Source: Flagellimonas aurea (GTDB lineage: Bacteria > Bacteroidota > Bacteroidia > Flavobacteriales > Flavobacteriaceae). Taken from it: a DNA stretch of 64,000 bases. The translations under genes were made by a program, and so were the position numbers. The stretch is from assembly GCF_017313785.1 (NCBI RefSeq), contig NZ_JAFLNL010000002.1, positions 496,001-560,000 on the forward strand. The letters are read 5' to 3'. Of this stretch, positions 43,732 through 53,710 are shown in pieces (within the stretch, counting starts at the first letter, position 1; every line of letters starts with the position of its first letter). Below the pieces are notes generated by a model. That model was not told where the DNA came from. It saw nothing but the letters and a program-made list of their open reading frames with translations, and did no database searches.

Positions 43732-43751
43732 CACCAAAAACGAATAACTTC

Positions 43752-43784
43752 AAGGCCGTCATATTGTAATGACGGCCTTTTTTT
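43752..43784 (+). terminator. Rho-independent terminator of pruA
   Basis: AAGGCCGTCAT and ATGACGGCCTT form an 11-bp stem around ATTGTA, followed by a T-run, 20 bp after the pruA stop. Confidence 0.9.
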
Positions 43785-43801
43785 GTTCAATTCGATTTTG
43801 G

Positions 43802-43842
43802 TCAAAAAAAAAGGCCGTAAAAGCAATGCCCTTACGACCTTT
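43802..43842 (-). terminator. Rho-independent terminator of proline dehydrogenase
   Basis: Read on the minus strand, AAAGGTCGTAA pairs with TTACGGCCTTT (one G-T/C mismatch position) around a short loop, followed by a T-run. It is 21 bp past the proline dehydrogenase stop. Confidence 0.75.
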
Positions 43843-43863
43843 ACATACACCATTACGAATTCA

Positions 43864-45057
43864 TTATCTCAATTTGGCCATTTCCTTTCGTCGTTGTAAT
43901 TCTTTTTTGAGCAATTCCATTTCCCTTGAAGATTGTGAACCTACGGATGAGTTTTCTTCTGCTCGGCGAATCAAATACGGCATTACATCTTTAATTGGTC
44001 CGAAGGGCACATATTTTACCACATTATACCCTGCTTTGGCCATGTTAAAACTAATGTTATCGCTCATCCCGAACAACTGACCAAACCAAACGCGCGAGTC
44101 TGTAACGCTAATTCCCTGATTGTAGAGCTTCTTAACCAATTCCCTACAACTGATTTCGTTATGGGTTCCGAGAAACAAATCAAGAACATCCAGGTTTTCA
44201 AGAACAAAATCTACCCCGTTATCAAAATTTTTATCGGTCGTGGATTTGTCCGGACATACTGGGCTATCATATCCTCGTGCCAAAGCTCTGTCCCTTTCCT
44301 TTTCCATGTAGGCACCGCGAACCAACTTTACCCCCACTCTGATTCCGCTCTTTTCCCCAAAATCCTTTAAATGTTTTAGGTAGTCGTATTTTTTGCTCAA
44401 ATAAAGTTGAACGGTTGCAAAAACAACAGTTCGCTCTTTGTTGTATTTAAGCATCATATCTTCTGTAAGCCCATCAACGGCATTGTGGCTCCAAGACTCT
44501 TCAGCATCTACCATAATCTTTAAATTATCGGTCTCTGCCACTGCCCTACATATGGCTTCAAATCTTTTTTTTATTCTTGCCCATTCTTCAGATTCCGACA
44601 AATTCATAGGTACATTTTCCGAAACCTTACGAAAAATTTCCAGCCTACCGAGTCCTGTTGGCTTGAAAACCAAAAAAGGAATCTGCTTTTGAAATTCGGA
44701 GAACTTACAGATTTTAAGCAGTGTATCTAAAGTGGCATCAAAATTTTTATCGTTCTCAGCTCCTTCGACAGAATAGTCCAATATGGACATTACTTCCCCA
44801 TTTTGATATAGTTGATCTATTTGTGTTTTGCATTCTTGAAGGCTCTCACCTCCGCAAAACTGGGAAAAAATGGTTTTCTTTAATATTCCCTTTATCGGAA
44901 GTCTAGCTTGAAAAGCGAAATTAAGCATAGGTTTCGCCAGCTTGGTAAGCTGACCATACTCCAACATTCCAAATAAGAATTTGGCCTTTTTAAGTTCCAT
45001 ATTGGACTTTGTGGCAAAGGCCGTTTCTGTATTGTTAAAATTTAAAATGTCCGACAT
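43864..45057 (-). CDS. Proline dehydrogenase (monofunctional)
   Basis: From the ATG at 45057 the protein is 397 residues and begins MSDILNFNNTE; the TTG at 45075 adds six atypical residues. It shows the FAD-dependent PRODH barrel: LVFKPTGLGR, KIMVDAEESW, VGVKLVRGAYMEKERDRA, FLGTHNE and YVPFGPIKDVMPYLIRRAEE. The last motif supplies the arginine pair that binds proline carboxylate. It oxidises proline to P5C, feeding electrons to quinone. P5C dehydrogenase faces it on the other strand. A 14-bp perfect palindrome upstream suggests specific regulation. Confidence 0.92.
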   Translation of the reverse strand: MSDILNFNNTETAFATKSNMELKKAKFLFGMLEYGQLTKLAKPMLNFAFQARLPIKGILKKTIFSQFCGGESLQECKTQIDQLYQNGEVMSILDYSVEGAENDKNFDATLDTLLKICKFSEFQKQIPFLVFKPTGLGRLEIFRKVSENVPMNLSESEEWARIKKRFEAICRAVAETDNLKIMVDAEESWSHNAVDGLTEDMMLKYNKERTVVFATVQLYLSKKYDYLKHLKDFGEKSGIRVGVKLVRGAYMEKERDRALARGYDSPVCPDKSTTDKNFDNGVDFVLENLDVLDLFLGTHNEISCRELVKKLYNQGISVTDSRVWFGQLFGMSDNISFNMAKAGYNVVKYVPFGPIKDVMPYLIRRAEENSSVGSQSSREMELLKKELQRRKEMAKLR

Positions 45058-45063
45058 GATGTA

Positions 45064-45077
45064 AATTGTTAACAATT
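45064..45077. promoter_or_regulatory. 14-bp perfect palindrome upstream of proline dehydrogenase
   Basis: AATTGTTAACAATT is perfectly palindromic and sits 7-20 bp before the ATG. In this position it could be an operator, for example for an Lrp-type regulator; that identity is inference. Confidence 0.4.
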
Positions 45078-45192
45078 GCCACGATAGGGGTTACCCTAAA
45101 ATTGGGTATAAGTTTCTTGCTCGTTGAAACATCAGGTTTACCGTAACAACCTATTTGTTCATACTGAAATGATTTTTGTTTGTAGTGAAGTA

Positions 45193-45220
45193 TCGTGGTG
45201 ATTGCGAACAACCACCACGA
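45193..45220 (-). terminator. Weak hairpin after the amidohydrolase gene
   Basis: TCGTGGT and ACCACGA form a 7-bp stem with a 13-base loop, 45 bp past the amidohydrolase stop on the minus strand. No clear T-run follows, so termination may be inefficient or Rho-dependent. Confidence 0.35.
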
Positions 45221-45265
45221 TTGTAAAAAGGGTATATATTCTAACCTATTAAAATCAAACTAATT

Positions 45266-46873
45266 TTACCCTTTTATTCCTGGTTGCAATATTTTATAGT
45301 TTTTGGCTTCTTTTTCCTTATCCACCATTTCCTTCACATCTTTCAACAATTGTTTGGCATCATAGATGATTCCGTCCTTGATGGTATACTTTACACCACC
45401 CACTCTTTCAATGGTATTGTCCTCCATTAATTTGATGGCCCCAGTTCCGTACAACGATTTAAGGTTCGCCAACGGGTTCTCTTCTGTAATCACGAAATCT
45501 GCCAATTTGCCCACGGCAATGGTACCTATCTCATCATCCATACCCAAAGACTCCGCTCCGTTGAGTGTTGCTGCTTTGATTACTTCTAACGGGTGAAAAC
45601 CGGCCTCACGCAACAATTCCATTTCTCTTGGATATGCAAATCCGTACAATTCGTAAATAAAACCTGCATCGGTTCCTACTGTTACACGACCACCACGGTT
45701 TTTATATTCGTTGATGAAAGTCATCCAAAGTTCGTAGTTGGCCTTCCAATCAATCTCTCTTTCTGTTCCCCAATAGTGCCAATAAGAACCGTGGGATTGA
45801 CGGCTTGGTGAGTAGAATTCCCAAAGCGTCGGCAAAGTATACTCCTCGTGCCACTCAGCTCTTCTTGCTCTTGCCAAATCACGGTTGGCCTCATAAATCA
45901 CCATTGTTGGCGATAGTGTAAAGTCCAACTCGAGCAACTCCTCCATTACGGCATTCCATTTATCGGAATATGGTTTTGCTGCCTGGGTCCACAACTGGCC
46001 TGCTTCACCAAAACGATCTTGCTCGTTCTGATAGTTATAGTCCAAAGAATAATCCTGAACTGTCCTATCATTGAACAATGCCTCTGGAAGTCCATACCAG
46101 TGTTCCATTGCCGTTAAACCTGCACGAGCGCTGTGAAGCACGTTCCATTGCCCCACATAGGTCTGGGAGTGGTGCATTTTGGAACGAAGTCCCAATTTTT
46201 TGTTCTCCACCAATGCAGCTTCCATAACTTTTGGTGGGGCTCCAAAGAATTTGATACCATCCGCTCCTTTTTTGGCATTTGCACGGACCCATTCGATGGC
46301 CTGCTCCGGTGTGGCAATGTTCTCTCTACCCATTTCACCATTAAGTTTACTACCAAAAGCAGTATATGCTTTGATTCGTGGGGCGGTAATTTCATTGTTT
46401 TTACTTTTCTTCTTGTGTTCCAAGGTCCACTCTATGCCATTGCCAGATGCTGGGTCGGCGATCGTAGTGATTCCATGTCCCATCCAAAGTTTAAAAACAT
46501 ACTCGGCAGAAGTTCCTTGTGCCATTCCGCCAATATGGGCGTGGGTATCCACAAAACCGGGCATTATGTACATTCCTTCGGCATTTAGTTCTTTTCCTCC
46601 AGGCTTTAGAGCTGGGCGTCTTTTAGGGTCTATTGGAACCCCTGGATAGCCAACCACCCTGACATCTACGATTTTGTTGTTTTCCACAACGATATCCACA
46701 GGGCCCTGTGGCGGGGCCAGTGTACCGTTTATCATCGTAGCTCCTCTGATGATCAGTTGGCTCCAAGGCCCTTCTCCTTCGGCACGCTCCGGTGCTTTTT
46801 CAATTTGTCCGTACATTGCTCCTTGCACTAAGGCAACAGCAAGAATCAATAAGTGAAATTTTAGTTTCTTCAT
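45266..46873 (-). CDS. Secreted amidohydrolase-family enzyme (copy 1)
   Basis: The 535-residue protein has a signal peptide ending near AMYGQ. It has the amidohydrolase-fold metal signature DTHAHIG (about residue 108), a lysine in KGADGIKFFG (about 200) that could be carboxylated, KMHHSQ, AMEHWYG and the Asp site VGTDAGF. Length and motifs fit the imidazolonepropionase-like, dipeptidase-related group with an N-terminal beta-sandwich (LIIRGATMINGTLAPPQGPV). It probably cleaves N-acyl or peptide amides outside the cytoplasm. It is paralogous to the gene at 55949. Substrate unknown. Confidence 0.82.
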   Translation of the reverse strand: MKKLKFHLLILAVALVQGAMYGQIEKAPERAEGEGPWSQLIIRGATMINGTLAPPQGPVDIVVENNKIVDVRVVGYPGVPIDPKRRPALKPGGKELNAEGMYIMPGFVDTHAHIGGMAQGTSAEYVFKLWMGHGITTIADPASGNGIEWTLEHKKKSKNNEITAPRIKAYTAFGSKLNGEMGRENIATPEQAIEWVRANAKKGADGIKFFGAPPKVMEAALVENKKLGLRSKMHHSQTYVGQWNVLHSARAGLTAMEHWYGLPEALFNDRTVQDYSLDYNYQNEQDRFGEAGQLWTQAAKPYSDKWNAVMEELLELDFTLSPTMVIYEANRDLARARRAEWHEEYTLPTLWEFYSPSRQSHGSYWHYWGTEREIDWKANYELWMTFINEYKNRGGRVTVGTDAGFIYELYGFAYPREMELLREAGFHPLEVIKAATLNGAESLGMDDEIGTIAVGKLADFVITEENPLANLKSLYGTGAIKLMEDNTIERVGGVKYTIKDGIIYDAKQLLKDVKEMVDKEKEAKNYKILQPGIKG

Positions 46874-46921
46874 TTTATAAGTTAATTGTAGTCTATTCTA
46901 TTTTGGCCCTGCATCAGTTGT

Positions 46922-48421
46922 TTACTTTCTACTATATTTTGCGGGCATTCCTTCTGCCGGGAGCGACTTTGCGATAAACTCCCTGAGGTCATCGTTTGCG
47001 GTTTGCAAATCCTCATTCCTAAGATACATCATATGTCCGCTCCTATAACCTTTCCACTCCATTCTATCTTTAAGTTTACCACTGGGGTCCATCTGCCACA
47101 TGTTATATTTTGCATTGAAGTAGTCCGTACCTCCATCATAATATCCGGATTGAACCAATACATTCAAGTACGGGTTTTGTGCCATAGCCTGTCTCAAATC
47201 GTATCCTGTTGTATTGTTGCTTCTATCCCAAGGACGCACCGGACCAAACATGTTATACTTTATATCGGTATGATAATTTAGATAGTTTTTGAAGTAATGG
47301 TTGATGGCTGGTGTGAAGGAATGTAACCAACTGGTTAGTTCTGCCGCGTAATCGGGCCTTGTTCCTGCGGTCTGCTCATCGATTCCCAAGTAGCGTGAAT
47401 CCAATCTACCTATATTGTAGCCTTCATCTCTCAATAATTCTTTCCAAAAGAAGGTTTTTGGTATACGTAGGTTATGCTCCAATATCACTTTCTCCGATAA
47501 TCCAGAGTATCTCGCTATTGTTGCTGCAACTTGTTTTTTTTCTGATTCTGGCAAATATCCTCCCTTAGAGATTGCCGGGGTAAGTACATCAATGGTATAG
47601 GCCTCTACTTCCGGAAGAATCTCCACTAAATCCTTGGATTGCAAATCAGCAGGTAATTGCTCGTGGAACCAAGCCGCAGCAGTATAATAGGGTAAGAAGT
47701 TCGCTGCACCTGCAACAGCACCTCTTTCTATTCCCAAGGTTGTTGGGGAAACCAAAATAACCCCGTTCAAATACATCCAATGGGAGTTTTGGAGCTCTAA
47801 TGACAACCCTGAAACCCTTGGTGTTCCGTAGCTTTCTCCAATTAAAAATTTGGGTGAGGCCCAACGGTTGTTTCTTGTGACAAAATTATCAATCCATGTC
47901 GCCAAGTATTTTATATCCTGTTTAACACCAAAAAAGGTCTCCGATTTGGTCTTATCGTCCATTTCGTTTATAGCTCTGGAGTAACCCGTATTCACCGGGT
48001 TTACATAAACGATGTCGGCGACGTCCAAAATGGAATTAGGGTTATCCTTAATTCCATAGGGTTGTACCGGATATCCTTCTTCATCAATATTCAAAATTTT
48101 TGGTCCGGTATATGCAATGTGCATCCAAACCGAAGCTGAGCCTGGACCACCGTTGAAAGAAATTACCAATGGTCTTTTGGCAATATTGTCCACATCCGTT
48201 CTTTGGTAATAGGTAAAAAACAGTCCGGCTATTATTTTTCCTTTATCGTCCCATACAGGTTGCTTACCAGTTGTTGCTTTGTATTTTACTTCTTTCCCTT
48301 TAATATTCACCCTGCCTTGTACAGTTACCGTTGAGTCCATTGCGGTATTCAACTGCTGTGCAGAAACTGTTGTGCCTATAAAAAAGAGAAGGTATATTAT
48401 TTTGTTAAGTCTTATGTTCAT
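46922..48421 (-). CDS. Serine carboxypeptidase, S10 family
   Basis: The 499-residue alpha/beta-hydrolase has a signal peptide ending near TTVSAQ. The oxyanion motif is SFNGGPGSASVWMHIAYTGP (about 89). The nucleophile lies in GESYGTPRV (about 191), followed by a predicted Asp in YYDGGTDYF (about 433) and the His in GHMMYL (about 474). S10 enzymes remove C-terminal residues from peptides, most active at acidic pH. It is in the same direction as SusD but separated by a terminator, so it may have its own promoter. Together with the amidohydrolases it suggests peptide use. Confidence 0.88.
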   Translation of the reverse strand: MNIRLNKIIYLLFFIGTTVSAQQLNTAMDSTVTVQGRVNIKGKEVKYKATTGKQPVWDDKGKIIAGLFFTYYQRTDVDNIAKRPLVISFNGGPGSASVWMHIAYTGPKILNIDEEGYPVQPYGIKDNPNSILDVADIVYVNPVNTGYSRAINEMDDKTKSETFFGVKQDIKYLATWIDNFVTRNNRWASPKFLIGESYGTPRVSGLSLELQNSHWMYLNGVILVSPTTLGIERGAVAGAANFLPYYTAAAWFHEQLPADLQSKDLVEILPEVEAYTIDVLTPAISKGGYLPESEKKQVAATIARYSGLSEKVILEHNLRIPKTFFWKELLRDEGYNIGRLDSRYLGIDEQTAGTRPDYAAELTSWLHSFTPAINHYFKNYLNYHTDIKYNMFGPVRPWDRSNNTTGYDLRQAMAQNPYLNVLVQSGYYDGGTDYFNAKYNMWQMDPSGKLKDRMEWKGYRSGHMMYLRNEDLQTANDDLREFIAKSLPAEGMPAKYSRK

Positions 48422-48518
48422 GGTTTTTACTTTTTAATGTGACGAGGATAGCCCAAAACGTTGGGTACAACAATTTATATCTTTAGAAATTTAAATGTGC
48501 GATCCATTAATTAAAAAA

Positions 48519-48574
48519 GGGGCAGGATTTTGATTTATTGAGCAATCAAATTTAGATAGAGCATATCCTGCCCC
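48519..48574 (-). terminator. Hairpin terminator of the SusC/SusD operon
   Basis: GGGGCAGGAT (48519-48528) pairs with ATCCTGCCCC (48565-48574); an inner TTGATT/AATCAA stem shortens the loop. Read on the minus strand it is followed by TTTTTT. An additional imperfect palindrome GCCTG/CAGGC with GCTG/CAGC (48611-48635) lies between it and the SusD stop. Confidence 0.75.
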
Positions 48575-48669
48575 TTTGAGCTAATCAAACGGATAAAAAA
48601 ATCAATGAGAGCCTGAGCTGGGTCACAGCCCAGGCAATCTTATGGTTAAGTTGGTTATTTTACAAGAAT

Positions 48670-50088
48670 TTAATCCACATCCCAGAACAAACTTGTCGTA
48701 AGCAGGTCTCCACCTATGACCGCAGCTGCGCTTTCATAATTGGCCCTGTTCAAGGTTTGCTCGGAAATAGGGTACGTCAATCTTACGGGGACAGTTGGAA
48801 CAAAGGATTGAGGTGGGGCTTCTAAGGTTGGATAATCCAATCTTCTGTACTCTGTCCACGCTTCCAATCCTTGGTTGAACAATGCCACCCATTTTTGCAT
48901 ACCTATTTTTTCTTCCCAAGTACCGGGAGCGCTAGTATATGCTACTTCTGGATTAGCCAAGTAGGCAGCTGCGCTGTCTCCAAGTCCGTAATAATCAAAA
49001 TTTGCCTGTATGGCCGCATTGTAGTGCGATTCTGCATCGGTCACCCCAGCGATTCCTCTTTCAGCTGCTTCTGCCAACAAAAATTCTATTGTTGCATAAT
49101 CCAAAAGGATTACCGGAGTGGTAGGCTGATAGAACAGTGTTCCAAATCTGGAGAAATCAAAATAAGCTACCACAAGGCCGGATTCTGAACCTCGATACAC
49201 ACCATCTGTGCCATCTACTTCTTGAAAGAAAACTGATCTTCGTGGATCTTCCAATTCGTTCATGTAGTCGATAAAAACATCTGTTCCCACAAAGTCCCTA
49301 CGGTTACCTACTGCTAAATCCGTCCAAAGTTCAGCGGTATTTGGCTGTGACTCCAAATGCTCTATTTGTGCAATATCTGCATTTGAGGTAAAGATATTTG
49401 GCAAGGCGGTGGTTATGGCATCGTTGGCCAAAGTAGGATTGGCGTCAATGATCCTCATTCCCATTTGGAACAATAATGAACTTCCAAAACTGCTCCAGCT
49501 GGCCACATCTCCATTATAAAGAAGGTCTTGACCCCATGAAGGTTGGGATGCATCCAAAGCACTGATGGCTGCGGTCAACCTTGCAATCAAATCAGTGTAG
49601 ATTGCCTCTTGATCATCATATTCTGGTGAAATGTTATCCACATCCAGTGCTTGTGAATAGGGAATATTTCCAAAAGACTCCACAAGTTTGGACCATGTAT
49701 ACACCTGAACAATCTCAATGATCGCCAATTGATTTTCGTTTGCGGGAGTCAGACTCTCAGCACTTTGAATTACTTCCTCACTTTGGCGAAGGTTGTTCAA
49801 GATATCCATATACACCTCGTTCCAGGTAAAGTTGGAATAGTACGTGGTTCCCTCGTTATAGGTTACAGAGGAAATTTGCTGCACCAACAATCTGGTTGTA
49901 TTAAATGGGTTACCATTGGCCCCATAGGTGATACCGCTCATGGTATCGGACAGATTTTTCACGGCATTGTTGAAAAAGGTCTCCGCCGGAGCCTCTGTTG
50001 CGTTCTTCACGTCCACGTTCATGTCTTCCAAATCACCGGAACATGAGAAAAACAGTGCCATTAAAATTATGATATAATAGTTTTTCAT
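48670..50088 (-). CDS. susD: SusD/RagB-family outer-membrane lipoprotein
   Basis: The 472-residue protein has a lipoprotein signal with lipobox FFSC followed by SGDLEDMNVD, then an all-helical TPR-like SusD fold including VDNISPEYDDQEAIYTDLIA and VILLDYATIEFLLAEAAERG, the last a strong SusD signature. The SusD-like group 2 pattern, with a short N-terminal domain, fits. It lies 18 bp downstream of susC and acts as the lid of the SusC transporter. Substrate is likely peptide or oligopeptide-linked, from the S10 peptidase next door; glycan cannot be excluded. Confidence 0.9.
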   Translation of the reverse strand: MKNYYIIILMALFFSCSGDLEDMNVDVKNATEAPAETFFNNAVKNLSDTMSGITYGANGNPFNTTRLLVQQISSVTYNEGTTYYSNFTWNEVYMDILNNLRQSEEVIQSAESLTPANENQLAIIEIVQVYTWSKLVESFGNIPYSQALDVDNISPEYDDQEAIYTDLIARLTAAISALDASQPSWGQDLLYNGDVASWSSFGSSLLFQMGMRIIDANPTLANDAITTALPNIFTSNADIAQIEHLESQPNTAELWTDLAVGNRRDFVGTDVFIDYMNELEDPRRSVFFQEVDGTDGVYRGSESGLVVAYFDFSRFGTLFYQPTTPVILLDYATIEFLLAEAAERGIAGVTDAESHYNAAIQANFDYYGLGDSAAAYLANPEVAYTSAPGTWEEKIGMQKWVALFNQGLEAWTEYRRLDYPTLEAPPQSFVPTVPVRLTYPISEQTLNRANYESAAAVIGGDLLTTSLFWDVD

Positions 50089-50106
50089 TTTCTGATTTTT
50101 TTGGGT

Positions 50107-53100
50107 TTAGAATTGAACTTGTAGGTTAAAACCGATATTTCTTACCGTAGGCAAAACCCCGTTTTGAGAACCTTGCAAGTTACCGGAACTCAATCCAGCT
50201 TCTGGGTCAGCATATGGCAGGTTCTTATGGATGATCCACAAATTGGAACCTGTTAACCCCAATCTTAACGATTGAATGCTAAGTTTGTCCATAAAGGCCA
50301 TTTTTGGGAAGTTATAGTTCAAGGCAACTTCTCTCAACTTCACATAAGATGCGTCGTATACGAAGTGCGCCTGTGGTGCCATAACACTACCTGTTGCATT
50401 TCTGTAATTATCCATTGCAGTTCTAACGGTGTTTGGAGATCCATCAGGAGCTACACCGTCCAATATGATTCCCCCGCCATCGGCCAAGGAGTTTCTTATT
50501 GGATTGCCCAAATCGTTAAGTCCTACAGACCAAGCGTACAGCCCTGAACGGTTACCTGTTGAGATATCGTTCGAATACACATCTCCGCCACTTTGGATAT
50601 CGATCAAGAAACTCAAATCAAAGTTTTTGTACCTTAACTGGTTGGTGATACCCGCTGTCCAATCTGGGGTAATGTTACCGATTACGTTGTTGGAAGTGGT
50701 TGTACGCTCGTAAGCACCAGTTTCTTGGTTTATTAAACGTTTTCCATCCACGTAAATGTAATCGGTTCCTTGAATGGTTCCATAAGGTTCCCCCACTGTT
50801 GCATTAATGGAAACTCCACTTACCGTTCCCAATTGTAGGTTGCTACCACCTTCGAACAAGGAAACTACCTCACTCTGGTTCTTTGCCCAGTTTACATTGG
50901 CTTTCCATTGAAAATCCTCCGTTTTTACGATGTCTCCATTAATGGCCACCTCAATACCCTTGTTCTCAACTTCTCCAGCGTTCACAAATCTAGAAGAGTA
51001 TCCTGTTGTGGTTGAAATGGCCACAGGGATGATCTGATCCTTGGAATTTGTTTGGTAAAGAGATAGATCAAAGCCTAATCTACTGTTCAAGAATCTCATT
51101 TCAAGACCTGCTTCGTAACTGATAGTTGTTTCGGGCAATAGGTCTTCGTTGTTCTTGGTATCGTTTGTTCCGTACAAAGGAACTGCTCCAAATGGTGTCG
51201 GTTTGTTCAATACATCGATCAAACTGTTTGCTGGTGCGGAACTACCTACCTCTGCATAGTTTAAACGAAGTTTACCAAAACTCAACCAGTTTTTGTCCAC
51301 TAAATTGGAAAACACAAAACTGGAAGAAATGGATGGATAGAAATATGTACTGTTCTCTTCTGGCAATGTAGAGGAATGGTCAAACCGTCCTGTTAAATCT
51401 ACATAGATCAAGTTATCGTAACCGAACGAGGCCAGACCGTAATATCCATCAACTCCAACTTTCTCCACATTCTCTATGGGTGCTGGTGGTAAGTTCAATG
51501 AATTTGAAAGGGAGAACAAATCCGGAAGTACCAATCCACCGTTTGTTTCGGCATATATGGAACTTAAGTCCGTTCTTCTGATATTGGCTCCCAAAACACC
51601 GCTGATGTTCAACTTGTCTGTAACATATTTGTTGAAGTTGATCATCAAATCATAGTTTTCTTCACTATAGTTGATGTTTCTCCTGGAATATCTTCCCACG
51701 GCACCAGCTGTACCTACATTATTCCTTTCTTCTTGAATAAAGGAATAGGTATCCAAGGAGACCCTACCTTCCACATTCAACCAGTCGGTGAATTTATATT
51801 TTGCGGATACGTTTCCAAAAATCCTACTACGGGAATCGTTCTGATAGTTTTCGTAAACGACCCAGTAAGGGTTATCGATTGTACCTCCCATAAATGGGTC
51901 AACATTGGTTCCCGTGTTGAAATAGGCATCCTTCAATTCGTCTATACCAACGTTCATGGCCCAGTACCTTCTCATGGATGAGATTACGTTCTGTGCATTG
52001 GCACCAGTTTCACTACCTGTCCTATTTCGTCCCAAGGCATCGGTAAGGATATAATTGGCACTTCCCGAAACGGAGAACTTATCGGTAATATCAAAAGTTG
52101 TATTGATGGAAATGTTGTCCCTGGTCATATTACTGTTAGGCATCAACCCATCTTGATTGAAACGGGTATAGGCAATCCTATAGGTTGCCTTATCACTTCC
52201 ACCAGCAACCGCAACACTATTGGTCATAGTTACGGGGGTTTCAAAGAAATCGATCAATCTGCTTTCCGGAGCAACCCATGGACTTGGTTGGAGATAATAC
52301 GGAGATCCTTCGTAAAAGGAATCCCATTGATATACCATTAGATTGGGATCAAACTGCGCACCATAAGAACCATATGCGGTAGCTGGTGTCACCAAATCCA
52401 ATTCCCCATCGCCATTCACATCTTGGTCATTGAAAAAACTCATTCCATCGTTACCATAAACAGGACCATATCCTGTACCGTACTGATATTGGAAATCTGG
52501 CCATGTGGATTTATCGATGAATCCCATGGTAACGTTTGAGTTGATAGTTACTGTTGGTTTTTGTTTTGCACCGGCTCCAGATTTAGTGGTAATGATCACC
52601 GCACCGTTTGTGGCCCTAGAACCATAAAGTGCCGTTGCGGCCGCACCTTTAAGTACGTTAATGGATTTGATATCGTTCGGGTTGATATCCGAGGCCATGT
52701 TACCGTAATCGAAACCACCGGTACCACTCTGCTGATCGGCAGTGTTGAAGTTGGAGTTGCTCACAGGAACACCATCCACAACGAACAAGGCTTGGTTGTT
52801 ACCTGTTAAAGAGGTACTACCACGAATTACAACGTTACTGGATCCGCCCATGTTGGTGTTGTTCTTGATCTGTACCCCGGCAATTTTACCGGACAATGCG
52901 TTCACCACGTTATCGGTGGGAGTTCTGTTAACATCTTCGCCATCAACTTCTTGCGTTGCATATCCCAAAGATTTTTTCTCTCTGGAAATACCAAGGGCGG
53001 TAACTACAACCTCATCCAACTGTGCGGAATCTTCTTGGAGTTCAATAGTGATGGGACCGCTACCCGTAACTTCGGTCTCCGAAGTCTTAAAACCGATGTA

Positions 53101-53670
53101 GGACACCACTAAAATGTCTCCTGGTTCGGCCTCTATGGTAAAATTTCCATCAAAATCCGTTTGGGCACCGTTGGACGTTCCTTTAACCATAACGTTCGCA
53201 CCCAATAAAGGTACCCCGCTAAAATCCACGACCGTACCTGTTACAGTACTCTGTATTATTGGCTTAACGGGTTCCGTCGAAGAAAATCCATCCGATGATT
53301 TTTTACTTGCAGATTTCATCAGTATGATTTGTCTACCACGGATTTGATAAACCACTTTAGTGTCCCTGAACAAAAGCGTCAGGATATCCTCAACTTTTTG
53401 GTCTTTTGTCTTTAAACTTACTTTCTTTTTTAAAGGGATTTGACTGTACTCATACATAAAACGATACTCGGAACGAGACTCGATCTCGCCCAATGCGCTC
53501 TCTATGGTAACTTCTTCTAAATCAAGTGAAAGCTTTTCTCCTTGCGAATCGGAGTTAGCCGCCTTAATTTGGATTATCGAAGCAATTATTAGAAAAATGG
53601 TCAATTTGGTTGATAAACCATTCTTCAAGAATCTCTTTAAAAAAAGAATTCTAGATGGTTTTTTTTTCAT
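50107..53670 (-). CDS. susC: SusC/RagA-family TonB-linked outer-membrane transporter with STN domain
   Basis: The 1187-residue protein has a signal peptide, an STN (secretin/TonB N-terminal) domain at about residues 45-118 (LSLDLEEVTIESALGEIESR), a carboxypeptidase-regulatory-like domain (TVTGTVVDFSGVPLLGANVM, about 140-215) and the plug (DEVVVTALGISREKKSLGYA, then FVVDGVPVSNSNF). The beta-barrel with RIGLTGSNLWIIHKNLPYAD-like end follows (here LRLGLTGSNLWIIHKN). STN-bearing SusC proteins usually transmit signals to a FecR anti-sigma factor, which fits the neighbours. The gap to fecR holds a hairpin. Confidence 0.93.
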   Translation of the reverse strand: MKKKPSRILFLKRFLKNGLSTKLTIFLIIASIIQIKAANSDSQGEKLSLDLEEVTIESALGEIESRSEYRFMYEYSQIPLKKKVSLKTKDQKVEDILTLLFRDTKVVYQIRGRQIILMKSASKKSSDGFSSTEPVKPIIQSTVTGTVVDFSGVPLLGANVMVKGTSNGAQTDFDGNFTIEAEPGDILVVSYIGFKTSETEVTGSGPITIELQEDSAQLDEVVVTALGISREKKSLGYATQEVDGEDVNRTPTDNVVNALSGKIAGVQIKNNTNMGGSSNVVIRGSTSLTGNNQALFVVDGVPVSNSNFNTADQQSGTGGFDYGNMASDINPNDIKSINVLKGAAATALYGSRATNGAVIITTKSGAGAKQKPTVTINSNVTMGFIDKSTWPDFQYQYGTGYGPVYGNDGMSFFNDQDVNGDGELDLVTPATAYGSYGAQFDPNLMVYQWDSFYEGSPYYLQPSPWVAPESRLIDFFETPVTMTNSVAVAGGSDKATYRIAYTRFNQDGLMPNSNMTRDNISINTTFDITDKFSVSGSANYILTDALGRNRTGSETGANAQNVISSMRRYWAMNVGIDELKDAYFNTGTNVDPFMGGTIDNPYWVVYENYQNDSRSRIFGNVSAKYKFTDWLNVEGRVSLDTYSFIQEERNNVGTAGAVGRYSRRNINYSEENYDLMINFNKYVTDKLNISGVLGANIRRTDLSSIYAETNGGLVLPDLFSLSNSLNLPPAPIENVEKVGVDGYYGLASFGYDNLIYVDLTGRFDHSSTLPEENSTYFYPSISSSFVFSNLVDKNWLSFGKLRLNYAEVGSSAPANSLIDVLNKPTPFGAVPLYGTNDTKNNEDLLPETTISYEAGLEMRFLNSRLGFDLSLYQTNSKDQIIPVAISTTTGYSSRFVNAGEVENKGIEVAINGDIVKTEDFQWKANVNWAKNQSEVVSLFEGGSNLQLGTVSGVSINATVGEPYGTIQGTDYIYVDGKRLINQETGAYERTTTSNNVIGNITPDWTAGITNQLRYKNFDLSFLIDIQSGGDVYSNDISTGNRSGLYAWSVGLNDLGNPIRNSLADGGGIILDGVAPDGSPNTVRTAMDNYRNATGSVMAPQAHFVYDASYVKLREVALNYNFPKMAFMDKLSIQSLRLGLTGSNLWIIHKNLPYADPEAGLSSGNLQGSQNGVLPTVRNIGFNLQVQF

Positions 53671-53710
53671 AATTTTGAGTTGATTTAATTAGTTTGAATC
53701 GATATTTATT

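Noticed and set aside
46133..46649. Plus-strand open frames over the amidohydrolase gene
   Set aside because: They mirror the coding strand of a well-supported amidohydrolase with conserved metal ligands.
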